64,000 nt of DNA from JANRJY01 sp033763735 (GTDB taxonomy: Bacteria > Bacteroidota > Bacteroidia > Cytophagales > UBA9547), in contig JANRJY010000026.1 in the NCBI GenBank assembly GCA_033763735.1, positions 1-64,000 on the forward strand, in the 5' to 3' direction. A program made the translations under genes and the position numbers. This document shows positions 46,344 through 56,670 of this stretch, in pieces. Position 1 is the stretch's first letter. Every line of letters starts with the position of its first letter. Below the pieces are notes generated by a model, which saw only the letters and a list, made by a program, of their open reading frames with translations, made no database searches and was not told the DNA's origin.

Positions 46344-48968
46344 ATGTCTGAAGAAGTAAATAACAAAGATTCCAGCGAAGAAGGTGAAAAAATACATGAT
46401 ATCACACCTGTTTCCGGACTTTATGAAAATTGGTTTCTTGAATATGCCTCTTATGTAATCCTTGAACGTGCAGTTCCGGCAATCGAAGACGGACTAAAAC
46501 CTGTGCAACGAAGAATTTTGCATGCCATGAAAGAAATGGACGATGGCAGGTTCAATAAAGTTGCCAATGTTATAGGTAGCACTATGCAATATCATCCACA
46601 TGGAGATGCATCCATAGGAGAAGCAATTGTAGGTTTAGGTCAAAAAGAATTATTGCTTGAAACACAAGGAAACTGGGGCGATATACGAACTGGAGATAAT
46701 GCAGCAGCTCCCCGATATATTGAAGCTAGATTATCCAAATTTGCATTGGAAGTTGTTTTTAATGCCGATACCACCGAATGGCAAGCTTCTTATGATGGTC
46801 GTAAAAAAGAGCCCATTACGTTACCAGTTAAGTTTCCCTTGCTACTTGCACAAGGTGTAGAAGGAATTGCAGTAGGCTTGGCTACCAAAGTACTTCCTCA
46901 TAACTTTTGTGAGCTCTGCGATGCTTCAGTAAAATATCTTAAAAATCAACCATTTGAACTATATCCAGATTTTTTGACAGGTGGTTATGCTGATATATCT
47001 GATTATAGAGATGGAAATAGAGGCGGGAAAATAAGGGTGAGAGCACGAATAGAAGAGCTTGATAAAAAGACACTTATAATTAAAGACATTCCGTTTGGTA
47101 CAACCACAAGCACAGTAATTGACTCCATTATAAAAGCCAACGATGCCGGAAAAATTAAAATCAAAAAAGTAAATGACAACACTGCCAAAGATGTAGAAAT
47201 TGAAATTCAACTTCAACCAGGAACTTCTCCTGACATCACTATAGATGCACTTTATGCATTTACAGATTGTGAGATAAGTGTGTCACCCAACACTTGCGTA
47301 ATTGTTAAAGACAAACCTCGTTTTCTAGGCGTGTCTGAAATTCTAAGAATTTGTACCGACCAAACGAAGGATTTACTGCGTAGAGAGCTTGAAATCAAAA
47401 AGAAAGAACTTCAGGAGAAAATATTATTCACTTCTCTTCTTCGCATTTTTATAGGAGAAGGCATGTACAAAAACAAAGAATACGAGGGTGCTGGTAATCC
47501 AGAGAAATGCTTTGAGGTATTAAATAAACTTTTTTCGCCTTTTTTTGAAAAATTTTATAGGCAAATTACCAACGAAGATTATTCAAAATTAATTGCACGT
47601 CCTTTAAGTAGCATTACTCGGTTTGATGTAGATAAAGCTGATGAACAAATGAAATCTCTTGAAAATGAGATTGTTGAAGTTGAGCATCATTTGAAAAATT
47701 TGGTTGAATATACAATTAATTGGTATAAAAATCTGCTTGAAAAATATGGCAAAAATCGCCACAGAAGAACGGAACTAAGAGTTTTTGATACAATTAATGC
47801 TTCAAATGTTGCCGCAGCCAATGAAAAATTGTATGTAAACAAAGCAGAAGGATTTATTGGATATGGTCTTAAAAAAGATGAATTTGTAACTGAGTGTTCG
47901 GATATTGATGATATAATCGCTTTTAGGCGTGATGGCATTTTTAAAGTAGTACGAATTGGAGAAAAGGTGTTTATAGGCAAGGACATTTTATTTGCTAGTG
48001 TATTCAAAAAAAATGATGATCGCACCGTTTACAATATGATTTACCTCGATGGTAAGTCTGGTAGATGTATGGTAAAACGATTCCAAATTGGGGGTATCAC
48101 CAGAGACAAAGAATATGACCTCACCATGGGCAACAAAGGTTCCAAAGTAATTTATTTGGAAGAACGGCCAAATGGCGAAACTGAAACCGTAACTGTAACA
48201 TTAACTCCAAGCAGTGCTGCAAGAACTAAAGTATTTGATTTTAATTTTGCCGATTTAATTATCAAAGGAAGAGGGTCACAAGGTAATATTCTTACACCAT
48301 ACCCTGTTAAATCAGTTAAATTCAAAGAATTAGGCAAATCATCATTAGGAGGGGTGGATATTTATTATGAGGAAATCATAGGAAGGTTAAATACGGAAAA
48401 AAGAGGTAAATACTTAGGGAATTTTGAAACAGAAGACAAAATATTTGTCTTATATAAAGATGGCAACTATGAACTTACAAATTTTGAATTAACCAACAGA
48501 TATGAACCTGATTTGGTTTATTTTATTGATAAATATAATCCTGAATGGGTTTGTTCATTAGTTCATTATTTGGGTGAAGACAAAACATATTATGTAAAAA
48601 GATTTAAAATAGAGGCTTTAAATTTGGATAAAAAATATTTACTTATCGATGAATCCAAAGGTTCAAAAATGGTGATTTTCACCACTTCCGATAATCCTGA
48701 AGTTGAAATTACTTTTGCAGCATCAAAAAACCAGAAAGCACTTGTCACTAAAGTATTTTTGAAAGAATATATAGATGTAAAAGGGTGGAAGGCTACAGGT
48801 AACAAATTAGCTAGTTCTGTGATTGATGACATTAAATTGCTTAAACCTATTTCCAAAGAGGAGGCAGGAGAAAGTCAAATTTCATTATTTGAACCAACTG
48901 CAAAAGTATCAGTACCGAAAGAAGATGATAAGTTATTACCAGGCACCACAATTGAACTTAATTTGTAA
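46344..48968 (+). CDS. parC: DNA topoisomerase IV subunit A
   Basis: The 874-residue type IIA topoisomerase subunit has the catalytic Tyr125 in AAAPRYIEARL, the helix-turn-helix region (LKPVQRRILHAMKEMDDGRF, MQYHPHGDASIGEA), a long coiled-coil tower (residues ~335-470) and a C-terminal beta-pinwheel. The Bacteroidota gyrase A has a GyrA box QRRGGKG, which I do not see, so ParC is preferred. Its partner parE is not adjacent here. The start is 66 bases from the divergent lipoprotein start. Confidence 0.92.
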   Translation: MSEEVNNKDSSEEGEKIHDITPVSGLYENWFLEYASYVILERAVPAIEDGLKPVQRRILHAMKEMDDGRFNKVANVIGSTMQYHPHGDASIGEAIVGLGQKELLLETQGNWGDIRTGDNAAAPRYIEARLSKFALEVVFNADTTEWQASYDGRKKEPITLPVKFPLLLAQGVEGIAVGLATKVLPHNFCELCDASVKYLKNQPFELYPDFLTGGYADISDYRDGNRGGKIRVRARIEELDKKTLIIKDIPFGTTTSTVIDSIIKANDAGKIKIKKVNDNTAKDVEIEIQLQPGTSPDITIDALYAFTDCEISVSPNTCVIVKDKPRFLGVSEILRICTDQTKDLLRRELEIKKKELQEKILFTSLLRIFIGEGMYKNKEYEGAGNPEKCFEVLNKLFSPFFEKFYRQITNEDYSKLIARPLSSITRFDVDKADEQMKSLENEIVEVEHHLKNLVEYTINWYKNLLEKYGKNRHRRTELRVFDTINASNVAAANEKLYVNKAEGFIGYGLKKDEFVTECSDIDDIIAFRRDGIFKVVRIGEKVFIGKDILFASVFKKNDDRTVYNMIYLDGKSGRCMVKRFQIGGITRDKEYDLTMGNKGSKVIYLEERPNGETETVTVTLTPSSAARTKVFDFNFADLIIKGRGSQGNILTPYPVKSVKFKELGKSSLGGVDIYYEEIIGRLNTEKRGKYLGNFETEDKIFVLYKDGNYELTNFELTNRYEPDLVYFIDKYNPEWVCSLVHYLGEDKTYYVKRFKIEALNLDKKYLLIDESKGSKMVIFTTSDNPEVEITFAASKNQKALVTKVFLKEYIDVKGWKATGNKLASSVIDDIKLLKPISKEEAGESQISLFEPTAKVSVPKEDDKLLPGTTIELNL

Positions 48969-48974
48969 TTTATA

Positions 48975-49502
48975 TTGGCAAATTCTTTTGAAATAACTTA
49001 CCAAAAACTGGTTGAGCTTCAAAATCAAACTTTTGAAGCAATTAAGAACTTAGACAATGAAAGTCTGAACAAAAAATTAATTGCAGGAAAATGGTCAATA
49101 ATACAAATTATGGAACACGTACGTGTTTCTGAAAAACAAATTTATAATGCCATACAAAAATACATAGCTGTAAATCAAAAATTTATTAAGCCTACAATTA
49201 TTAATTATTTGAGATTTTATATAGTTATAGCAATTTTCAAATTAAGAATTCCGCTCAAAGCACCCACTTTTGTATCTAAATTATCTGATGAAATTGACAT
49301 TGTTGTTCAAAGAGAAAAATGGCTTGAAACAAGAAATAATTGGTTCGATTTTTTACACAATCTAAAGCCAGAAATGGAAAACAAAATATTAATGATACAT
49401 CCTTTGGTAGGTCCAATGAGCATTACAATTTGCACCAAATTTATGTTAGAACACTACAAAGTACATCAACGACAAATAAAGAGATTATTGGGTATGCTAT
49501 GA
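48975..49502 (+). CDS. DinB-family protein
   Basis: TTG start six bases after parC; 175 residues. The pattern IAGKWSIIQIMEHVRVSEKQIY near the N-terminus and the late MLEHYKVHQRQIKRLLG match DinB/YfiT four-helix bundles, whose conserved histidines (HV..., H...H) bind a metal. Many such proteins are thiol-dependent transferases; the substrate is unknown. The stop overlaps the next start (ATGA). Confidence 0.85.
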   Translation: MANSFEITYQKLVELQNQTFEAIKNLDNESLNKKLIAGKWSIIQIMEHVRVSEKQIYNAIQKYIAVNQKFIKPTIINYLRFYIVIAIFKLRIPLKAPTFVSKLSDEIDIVVQREKWLETRNNWFDFLHNLKPEMENKILMIHPLVGPMSITICTKFMLEHYKVHQRQIKRLLGML

Positions 49503-50371
49503 ATGTGAAGCTGATACTTTGTATGTCATCCACGATATTTTTTTGGGCTACTGCTTACATTGGCAACCGAATGGCATTAAATAGTTATGAACCTGGTGAA
49601 TTAGCTTTATTCAGATATTTAGTTGCATCCATTTTTTTAACTTTAATCCCAGTATTTGGATTATTAAAAATCAAAAATCCTCCTCAATCGAAACACATTA
49701 TTCACTTTGCACTTTTAGGTTTGTTCGGAATTAGTCTGTACAATATTTTTTTATATAATGGTCAACTCACAATTAAACCGGGACTTGCTAGTTTGTTGAC
49801 TAACACAGCCCCTATATTTACTGCGGCTATGTCAGTCATATTTCTAAAAGAAAAAGTTAATTTTATAGGTTGGACTTGCATTTTTATCAGTTTCATAGGA
49901 GTGTGTATCATAGTTCTTGGAAACACAACTAACTTCCAATTTGAAATTGGAATGATTTGGGTATTATTGGCGGCTATTAGTCTTAGCCTCTATTTTATAA
50001 TTCAAAAACCAGTTTTAACACATTATCAAGGGTTTGAAATTACCTATTTTTCAATATTAGCCGGAACCATATTATTAATTCCCTTCGGATTAAATCTTCC
50101 TATTTCAATTATTGAGGCAAATTATAAAAATACTTTGTCAGTAGTATACCTTGGGATTTTTCCCGGAGCCATTGCCTACTTTACTTGGTCAATGGTAAAT
50201 TCGATTTTACCTACCAGCAAATCAAGTATTTTTCTTTACCTCATTCCTGTAATTTCATTTATGCTTTCATATTTTGTGTTTAATGAAAAACCCTCAATTT
50301 ATACCATAATTGGAGGCATATTTGTTTTGATTGGAATTTTCACATTCAATTTTTTTGTTAGAAAAAACTAA
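49499..50371 (+). CDS. EamA/DMT-family membrane transporter
   Basis: Start chosen at ATG 49499, overlapping the DinB stop as ATGA; a longer frame from 49340 would run through the DinB gene. The 290-residue protein has ten hydrophobic helices in two EamA repeats (FFWATAYIGNRMALNSYEPGE; YLGIFPGAIAYFTWSMVNSILP), typical of drug/metabolite exporters. The substrate is unknown. Confidence 0.9.
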   Translation: MNVKLILCMSSTIFFWATAYIGNRMALNSYEPGELALFRYLVASIFLTLIPVFGLLKIKNPPQSKHIIHFALLGLFGISLYNIFLYNGQLTIKPGLASLLTNTAPIFTAAMSVIFLKEKVNFIGWTCIFISFIGVCIIVLGNTTNFQFEIGMIWVLLAAISLSLYFIIQKPVLTHYQGFEITYFSILAGTILLIPFGLNLPISIIEANYKNTLSVVYLGIFPGAIAYFTWSMVNSILPTSKSSIFLYLIPVISFMLSYFVFNEKPSIYTIIGGIFVLIGIFTFNFFVRKN

Positions 50372-50408
50372 AGTATTATTATTGAACAAATCTTAAAATG
50401 TATTATTT

Positions 50409-50762
50409 ATGAAAAAGGCATCTGTTTTTATTCCAATTTGTCTATTTGTAGCTTTTATTAGCTTTTCTTTTCAAATAGTGTCTACTCAAATAAAGTTTAC
50501 TGTTTTAAATAACCTTGGCAAACCAGTAGAAGGCGCAAGAGTAAGAGTTTACGAAAAAGAAGAAGATTATAAAAAAGATCAAAATTATGAACAACAAGTT
50601 TTAACAAATGAAAAAGGAATTGCTCATTTTAAGAAATTAAAAGTTATGCCATATTATGTTAATGTTGTAAAAGATAATATGAATAACTGGGGTAATGGCG
50701 AAAAAACAGATACCCTAGTTGGCAATACTTTTAACAAAATGACTATCGTAATTCAAGAATAA
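50409..50762 (+). CDS. Small secreted Ig-like protein
   Basis: The 117-residue protein has an N-terminal signal or anchor helix (ICLFVAFISFSFQIV) and a beta-sandwich resembling carboxypeptidase-regulatory domains (IKFTVLNNLGKPVEGARVRVY ... LTNEKGIAHFKKL). Function unknown. Its stop is two bases from the convergent holB stop. Confidence 0.65.
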   Translation: MKKASVFIPICLFVAFISFSFQIVSTQIKFTVLNNLGKPVEGARVRVYEKEEDYKKDQNYEQQVLTNEKGIAHFKKLKVMPYYVNVVKDNMNNWGNGEKTDTLVGNTFNKMTIVIQE

Positions 50763-50764
50763 TT

Positions 50765-51892
50765 TCAACGTGTTCCTCTGAAAAGTTTGTGAAGTTGAAT
50801 GGCAATATCTAGAAAAATTACTTTTGAATTGCCATTCCTTTCCACATGAATGATTCCATCTTGTAATATTAAATTAAATTTATCTATTTGATTTATATTA
50901 ATAGATTCAGAAAATTTCTTTACAAAGTCCAATTGATTTCCGTTTAGTTTTACAATTGCACCATTCCCTGAATGAATCAACATTACATTACGAATAATAT
51001 TTATACCGTAGGTTAAAAAGCTTTTTTGAAATTCTCTTCCTTTCTTTGAGAGTTCGTCATTAAAAACTAATATATCTGGAACTTTAAACCCAAAACAAAG
51101 TCTCATAAATTGCGTAAAAGGCTCAAATACAGCATCATAACCTTCATTAATTAACTTTAATGCATTTCCAATTGACCCTTCAGCTAATAAAGAAGTTTCA
51201 AAAGCAATAGTTGACTCTATATTTAACTTATTTTTCAAATAATTCTGTATTTCTTCATTTGTAAATCTTTCAATTTGAATTGTTTGACAACGTGAAATAA
51301 TAGTAGTCAAAAGAGATTCCATATTACAGGTCACAAGTAAAAAATAAGTATTAGCAGGTGGTTCTTCCAACACTTTTAAAATGGCATTTGAAGCCGAATT
51401 ATGTAAATATTCGGGAAGCCATACCAAGATAATTTTGGCACCACCTTGAAAACTGGACATTGTTGCATTTTTCAAAATGCTTCTTGCTTCTTCAACCGGA
51501 ATATTAAATTGTTTGTTTTCAGTGCCTATGTGGTTTCCCCAATCATTTATGGAATCAAAAGGTCTATTTATTGCAAATGTTCGGAAGAAAGGAACCAAAT
51601 AACTTTTCACATCATCTTTTCCTACTTTTTCCAAAGTAGTCAAAGGAAAATAATAATGACAATCAGGATGTTGGAGTTTTGCATGTTGATTGCAACTAAA
51701 GCAAGTGCCACAGCTATCGTTTTCTAAGGGATTTTCGCATTGCAAATATTGTGCAATTGCCAAAGCAAAGGATAAATTCGCAGAACCACTTATACCTCTA
51801 ATTAAAGATGCATGAGCAAAATGATTCGATTTTACCGCATTAAGGATAGCAGATTTTGTCTTATCAACTCCAATTATTTCTTTGAATAACAA
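50765..51892 (-). CDS. holB: DNA polymerase III subunit delta'
   Basis: The 375-residue clamp-loader subunit has the AAA+ layout of delta': N-terminal IGVDKTKSAILNAVKSNHFAHASLI without a functional Walker A, a zinc site formed by C-E-N...C-G-T-C-F-S-C...HPDC, KIILVWLPEYLHNSASNAILKVLEEPP (the Walker B/sensor region) and SRCQTIQIERF (the SRC motif). It loads the sliding clamp at replication forks. It stands alone on the minus strand. Confidence 0.92.
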   Translation of the reverse strand: MLFKEIIGVDKTKSAILNAVKSNHFAHASLIRGISGSANLSFALAIAQYLQCENPLENDSCGTCFSCNQHAKLQHPDCHYYFPLTTLEKVGKDDVKSYLVPFFRTFAINRPFDSINDWGNHIGTENKQFNIPVEEARSILKNATMSSFQGGAKIILVWLPEYLHNSASNAILKVLEEPPANTYFLLVTCNMESLLTTIISRCQTIQIERFTNEEIQNYLKNKLNIESTIAFETSLLAEGSIGNALKLINEGYDAVFEPFTQFMRLCFGFKVPDILVFNDELSKKGREFQKSFLTYGINIIRNVMLIHSGNGAIVKLNGNQLDFVKKFSESININQIDKFNLILQDGIIHVERNGNSKVIFLDIAIQLHKLFRGTR

Positions 51893-51939
51893 ATTATTAC
51901 TTGTTTAAGGCATAAAAATATATAATTTTTGCATGCCTA

Positions 51940-52554
51940 ATGAAAAACAATATTCACAACCTCATTTTTTCTGTGCTCTTCAGTACTTTTGGATTCATTT
52001 TTAATTCATGTTCTCCTTCAATTGAAATAACAAGACAATTTTTAAAAAATAAATCTGAGTTATCAATGTATAATGATCATACAAAAATCATTTACAAAAA
52101 ATTTGATAATAAAAATAAATCAATAATTGAAATTTCTTCAATTGAAAATGGCACAACCGACAAGTTCTTAATTATAAGTGATACTTTACGGATTAATGAC
52201 TACAGTAAAACCGACCAAAAATTAGATAGTTTCATTAAATATGGCTTATTAAATCAAAATCAGCTTGATTCTTTATATGTTCAGCTGAAGGATTGGAAAA
52301 GAAAAATAATCTCAAAAGATCGGATTAATGCCTATCAATATCACAATTACAAGATTAATGAATCATTTTCAATAGAATTTGAATTTTTAAATAAGCTAGA
52401 TCAATATTATAGAACTATCAATAATGACTCACAAATTTCCAAAGATGAAGATGCGTATGTGCCTGTATTTATGGAAGTTATGATTATTATTAAAGGCAGA
52501 AAACACAAGCTTTCTAGCTCTGATTTCAACAATATATTTAATGTTATTGAATAA
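51940..52554 (+). CDS. Lipoprotein of unknown function
   Basis: 204 residues with a leader ending in a lipobox (FIFNSC, Cys24). The mature part is rich in Asn, Lys and Ser with alternating strands and helices; no family recognised. It has no co-directional partner except the type IX cargo gene 76 bases downstream. Confidence 0.6.
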   Translation: MKNNIHNLIFSVLFSTFGFIFNSCSPSIEITRQFLKNKSELSMYNDHTKIIYKKFDNKNKSIIEISSIENGTTDKFLIISDTLRINDYSKTDQKLDSFIKYGLLNQNQLDSLYVQLKDWKRKIISKDRINAYQYHNYKINESFSIEFEFLNKLDQYYRTINNDSQISKDEDAYVPVFMEVMIIIKGRKHKLSSSDFNNIFNVIE

Positions 52555-52630
52555 ATTTTATAACAAAATCAATATCATATTGCATTTTGTTTAGTATATT
52601 TGTTGCTTAATAATTTGATAAACGTAACAA

Positions 52631-55600
52631 ATGAAAAAAATACTACTCTCAATTGCATGCCTATTTCTATTTAGTCACGCATTTTCACAAAATCCAATTA
52701 TAGGTACACTTTCCAAAACCAGATTAAACTTTGGTACAGGTATCAATTCAATTATAGTTCCTGTGAACTGGGTTAACACAGCTTCCGGTGTTACTTTTAC
52801 CGGAGTATCAAGTAATTCAGCTTTATTCAGTGTTACCGGAATAACATACAATGCTCAAAGCAGTATTGCAGTAATTTATGGTTTAGTACCTAAGACTACT
52901 TCTGGCACCTTGAACTTAAGCCTTTCTGCAAGTAACGGGAATGGCACTTCAAATACGACAGTAGGTATTTCAGTTGGGGAATTTTATCAAAGAGGTGTAT
53001 TATATAGTGTATATGATATTGTTTTTTGGCAAAGAAGTTTTCCTGCTGCTAGTACGCCAGCCGCACTTACCACCGTACTTTCTCAATTTTTAGCACCCGG
53101 AAACAATAGTTTTTATTGTCCTATTGGTTTAACTGTTGGTCCATCTCTTAATCCTGGTCAATGTCAATCATGTAATGAAGGAAATTTTTCATGTTTCCAA
53201 AAATCAGATGGTATGACCATAGGGTTTACTGCTTATCTAACACCTACGGTTAGTGGTGTTTATACATTCACTGGTTCTAGCCAAGACAACTTTGACGTAT
53301 TTATTGGTGATAGAAAAACCGTTAATAATATCACTTATGTTCCATTGTATAACAATGACACAACATCGAATATGCTTTTTACCTCAAATAAAATATTAAA
53401 TTCAGGACCAACTGGCACCCCAAATGTAGGTTCATATATTACTACTTTGACAGGTGGAATAAAATATGCAATTAGAGCAGCAGCTTGGCCGGTATTTACT
53501 AAAAACTTAAACGTACAATGGAGTGGACCTGGTTTTTCTACTAGATATATCAACTCAACTGATGCATTACCTTACTATGATTTAGCAGCACCAACTGTTC
53601 CTTCTGGATTAACAATTAAAAACAAAGGAACGAATTTTATTAACTTAACATGGTCCCCAACAAAAGACAATCAAAAATTAGTTGGTTATTACATTTACTT
53701 AAATGGTTTAAAATATACATCTGTTTCTGGTCTTACCTTTAATTTTACAGGTCTTGGAACAAACACAAATTATTCAATTGCAATAACTGCATTTGATTTA
53801 GTTGGTAATGAGTCAAATCCAAGTAATATTTTAAATACTTCAACTTATCCATCCGATATAACTCCTCCAGGTCCTCCATTAGTTTTTACAAACACTAATT
53901 TAGGAGATGTAAGTGCTTGGATTTCATGGTCTGGTGCTACTGATGTTGGAAGTGAAGTGATTGGATACAATGTTTCTATTTTAGGTTCCACCGGAACATT
54001 AATTAATTCTTATTTGAACATTCCAGATCCTAATTATGTTTTTAAGGTTTTATCACCATCAACTACATATAAAATCAAAATACAATCCGTAGATGGTGCT
54101 TTTAATCTTTCGCCTCCTAGTTCAGAATATACCTTTACAACTTTGGTTTTTAATCCACTGATTACTGCTGCAGGAATAAGAAAAGCTTCAGTTAGCTTTT
54201 TCCCAAAAGCCGTAGGAAGAAATGAGGGATTTGGAATCAACCACCCATATGGAGATGCAACACTAAATTATACAGGACCTAACAGCCCAGGATCAAACAT
54301 TAATTCACTTATAGGACTCAATCCATCACTATTGCGTTGGGGCACTTTGGGTTCCAATGACAAATCCTATGTTTCAAGTTCAGGTACCGGACCAACTGTG
54401 TCTATTGCAGATTTTCTCTGGACAGCTTCCAAAATGGGTGGTTATGCAAGTTATTCTCTAGGAATAGCCGGATCAACCGATTGGGTTAGTGATCCTCAAA
54501 CAACTGCAACTAGATTTATGGAATATATTGCTGGACCAATTAGTACTAATGGTGGTGCAAGAAGAAATTCCGAAGGATATACCACACCTTTAATAAATAA
54601 TTTAAAAGGTTTAATTATTGAATTAGGAAATGAAGCTTGGGGTGGAAGTTGTAACGCTCCTCGCCCAGCTTGTCCAAATGGAGTCAATCATAATTGCGAT
54701 ATCTGTTTTACTAATGATAATCCAACTAGTTTAAATTATCAAGAATACGGGAGATGGTGTAGGGAGGTAGCTAGATATATTAAATCTTCTCCTTATTATG
54801 CAGCCAACAAGGACAAAATAAAAATATTTTATTCAGGAAGGAATGCAAGTCCGAATGAAAGCTATGGTCAAAATATCGCTGTAATGCAAGGTGATACAGG
54901 TGAAGTAGATGGTTTAGCAATATCTGGTTATATGGGGGGAAATTTAAATTATACTCCGGATATACCTAGAGGTGAAAGCGAGCTTCAATATTATCAAAAT
55001 AGTACTGAAGTTATGTGGAACAATATAAAAGGCCTTCAAGCTACAATGAATGATACATGGACACAAACTAAAAGATACAAACCGTTTTATATGTATGAAA
55101 GTAATATGACTCGCTCAGATTATAATGGCAAATTGGGGCAAGCAATCATTATGACTGACTATTTCTTAGAATCAAGCAGATATGGAAGTTTGTTGCCAAC
55201 TGCATTTTCATATTCCGGTGGCGAATGGTCAATGATAGATCCTATTACTTCACGTCCTCAACCATTTTATTCACTTAATTCGTTGTTAAGCAAATATACC
55301 AAGGGTAATGTTTTGGACAAAAGCGTTTCAAGTTTAGTGACATTATATAATGGAGCTGGAACAATTCCACAAACTGGTTTAGATCCAGTGGGAGCACATT
55401 TATTCTATGAAAATGGAAATTATGCTTTGGTTTTAGTAAGTCGTGATTTCACAATTGATTATCAAGTCCAATTGAATAACATGAATAATTTCCTTACTCC
55501 ACAAAGTCAATCTTCTCTTTGGAACATTCAATCTAACAATACATCATTTAGTGAAAATCTGCTAGTAACAACCACTTTGTCAAATATAAATTTAAGTGAC

Positions 55601-56605
55601 GGTATGATAGTTAATGTTCCTAAGTATGGAATGATAATTATGACTTTTGTAGGTAAAAACTTGAATCAAAGTCCACTTCCGCTAGGATATACTACTTATA
55701 AGAAGATTAATGGTATTACTATTGCTCCAATAAGTGGTAATCCTAAAAATCTGAGCATTCCAGAAGATATTACTCAATATGAAGCTATAGTTTCAAATAC
55801 AAATGGAGCTTTCAATACTGATATAAAATGGTCTTGGTCCTCTTCAAATCCAGCATTCCTACAAAGTAACTTTGTTTCATTATTTACCGTAGCTGGAAAG
55901 ACAGTTTTAAACGTACAAGCATCTGCGGGGTGTAATGCATCCGCAAATGGAACGCTCAAAGTTAGAGTAAGTGCCGCTCTTGACCCTTTGATTTATGTTG
56001 AAGATTCAATAGTAATTTCTGGTCAATATGACTCAACTACTTGTATACCTGCAACAGTAATTTCTGGCGGAACTATTACTGGACCAAATGTACTTACCGT
56101 AAACGGGGGAAATGTTACATTTACAGGAATTACAGATCCTGCAACAACAGTAGGTGTTTCTATTACTTGGACTTCATCAAAAGATAGCATTGCTACCATT
56201 GATGGTAATGGAGTCATGACTCCGCTAAAAGCTGGTGTAGTAACTATTACCGGAACATTTAATCCCTCTGGATTAACAGCTTCAATTGAAGTTACAATTA
56301 ATCCAATACCTTCTGTTATCACCACTCCAGGAACAATCCCAGGTACTTCAACTGGAATAAACTCTGGAAGCAGTTCAGAATTAAACATTTACCCTAACCC
56401 GGCTACAGAAGAGTTGAATGTGGTTTACTCTAATCAATCCATCAGTTCTATTCAAATATTTGATTTATATGGCAAATTAGTTTCTGAATCAGGTGCTTCT
56501 GAAGGTAATTCAAAATTGAGTTTATCCGGATTGGCATCTGGAACTTATATCATTCAAGTGAATACCCCATCCGGTGTTGCTCGTAAGCGATTTATGAAGA
56601 AATAA
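52631..56605 (+). CDS. Type IX-secreted glycoside hydrolase-like protein with PA14, FN3 and Big domains
   Basis: This 1324-residue protein begins with a signal peptide (MKKILLSIACLFLFSHAFSQ). Residues about 130-310 resemble a PA14/GLEYA-type domain (TPTVSGVYTFTGSSQDNFDVFIGD). Two FN3 domains follow (about 325-510). Residues 515-890 look like a TIM-barrel glycosidase of the GH-A type: an acid/base candidate Glu668 in IELGNEAWGG and a nucleophile candidate Glu823 in FYMYESNMT, 155 residues apart. After a linker comes a Big_2-like domain (about 1190-1250) and a type A type IX sorting tail (IYPNPATEELNVVYS ... SGTYIIQV). It probably hydrolyses an extracellular polysaccharide; the exact family and substrate are unknown. 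A strong terminator follows. Confidence 0.82.
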   Translation: MKKILLSIACLFLFSHAFSQNPIIGTLSKTRLNFGTGINSIIVPVNWVNTASGVTFTGVSSNSALFSVTGITYNAQSSIAVIYGLVPKTTSGTLNLSLSASNGNGTSNTTVGISVGEFYQRGVLYSVYDIVFWQRSFPAASTPAALTTVLSQFLAPGNNSFYCPIGLTVGPSLNPGQCQSCNEGNFSCFQKSDGMTIGFTAYLTPTVSGVYTFTGSSQDNFDVFIGDRKTVNNITYVPLYNNDTTSNMLFTSNKILNSGPTGTPNVGSYITTLTGGIKYAIRAAAWPVFTKNLNVQWSGPGFSTRYINSTDALPYYDLAAPTVPSGLTIKNKGTNFINLTWSPTKDNQKLVGYYIYLNGLKYTSVSGLTFNFTGLGTNTNYSIAITAFDLVGNESNPSNILNTSTYPSDITPPGPPLVFTNTNLGDVSAWISWSGATDVGSEVIGYNVSILGSTGTLINSYLNIPDPNYVFKVLSPSTTYKIKIQSVDGAFNLSPPSSEYTFTTLVFNPLITAAGIRKASVSFFPKAVGRNEGFGINHPYGDATLNYTGPNSPGSNINSLIGLNPSLLRWGTLGSNDKSYVSSSGTGPTVSIADFLWTASKMGGYASYSLGIAGSTDWVSDPQTTATRFMEYIAGPISTNGGARRNSEGYTTPLINNLKGLIIELGNEAWGGSCNAPRPACPNGVNHNCDICFTNDNPTSLNYQEYGRWCREVARYIKSSPYYAANKDKIKIFYSGRNASPNESYGQNIAVMQGDTGEVDGLAISGYMGGNLNYTPDIPRGESELQYYQNSTEVMWNNIKGLQATMNDTWTQTKRYKPFYMYESNMTRSDYNGKLGQAIIMTDYFLESSRYGSLLPTAFSYSGGEWSMIDPITSRPQPFYSLNSLLSKYTKGNVLDKSVSSLVTLYNGAGTIPQTGLDPVGAHLFYENGNYALVLVSRDFTIDYQVQLNNMNNFLTPQSQSSLWNIQSNNTSFSENLLVTTTLSNINLSDGMIVNVPKYGMIIMTFVGKNLNQSPLPLGYTTYKKINGITIAPISGNPKNLSIPEDITQYEAIVSNTNGAFNTDIKWSWSSSNPAFLQSNFVSLFTVAGKTVLNVQASAGCNASANGTLKVRVSAALDPLIYVEDSIVISGQYDSTTCIPATVISGGTITGPNVLTVNGGNVTFTGITDPATTVGVSITWTSSKDSIATIDGNGVMTPLKAGVVTITGTFNPSGLTASIEVTINPIPSVITTPGTIPGTSTGINSGSSSELNIYPNPATEELNVVYSNQSISSIQIFDLYGKLVSESGASEGNSKLSLSGLASGTYIIQVNTPSGVARKRFMKK

Positions 56606-56630
56606 TTAAAATTTGATTAAGATTGAAAAG

Positions 56631-56659
56631 AGCTGTCTGAATAAGACAGCTTTTTTTTT
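56631..56659 (+). terminator. Rho-independent terminator
   Basis: AGCTGTCT-GAATA-AGACAGCT, a perfect eight-pair stem, followed by a run of T. It ends transcription of the glycosidase-like gene before the GNAT gene. Confidence 0.92.
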
Positions 56660-56670
56660 ACATTACAAAA

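Noticed and set aside
46278..46397. Longer start for the BamE-like lipoprotein
   Set aside because: It would overlap the start of the divergent parC gene and place a second hydrophobic segment before the lipobox leader.
46344..48968. Assignment of the type IIA topoisomerase as GyrA
   Set aside because: I do not see the GyrA-box glycine/arginine motif in the C-terminal pinwheel, and the short-acidic N-terminus and overall pattern fit ParC of Bacteroidota better.
49340..49498. N-terminal extension of the EamA transporter
   Set aside because: This part overlaps the DinB-family gene in another frame; the ATGA junction at 49499 is the natural start.
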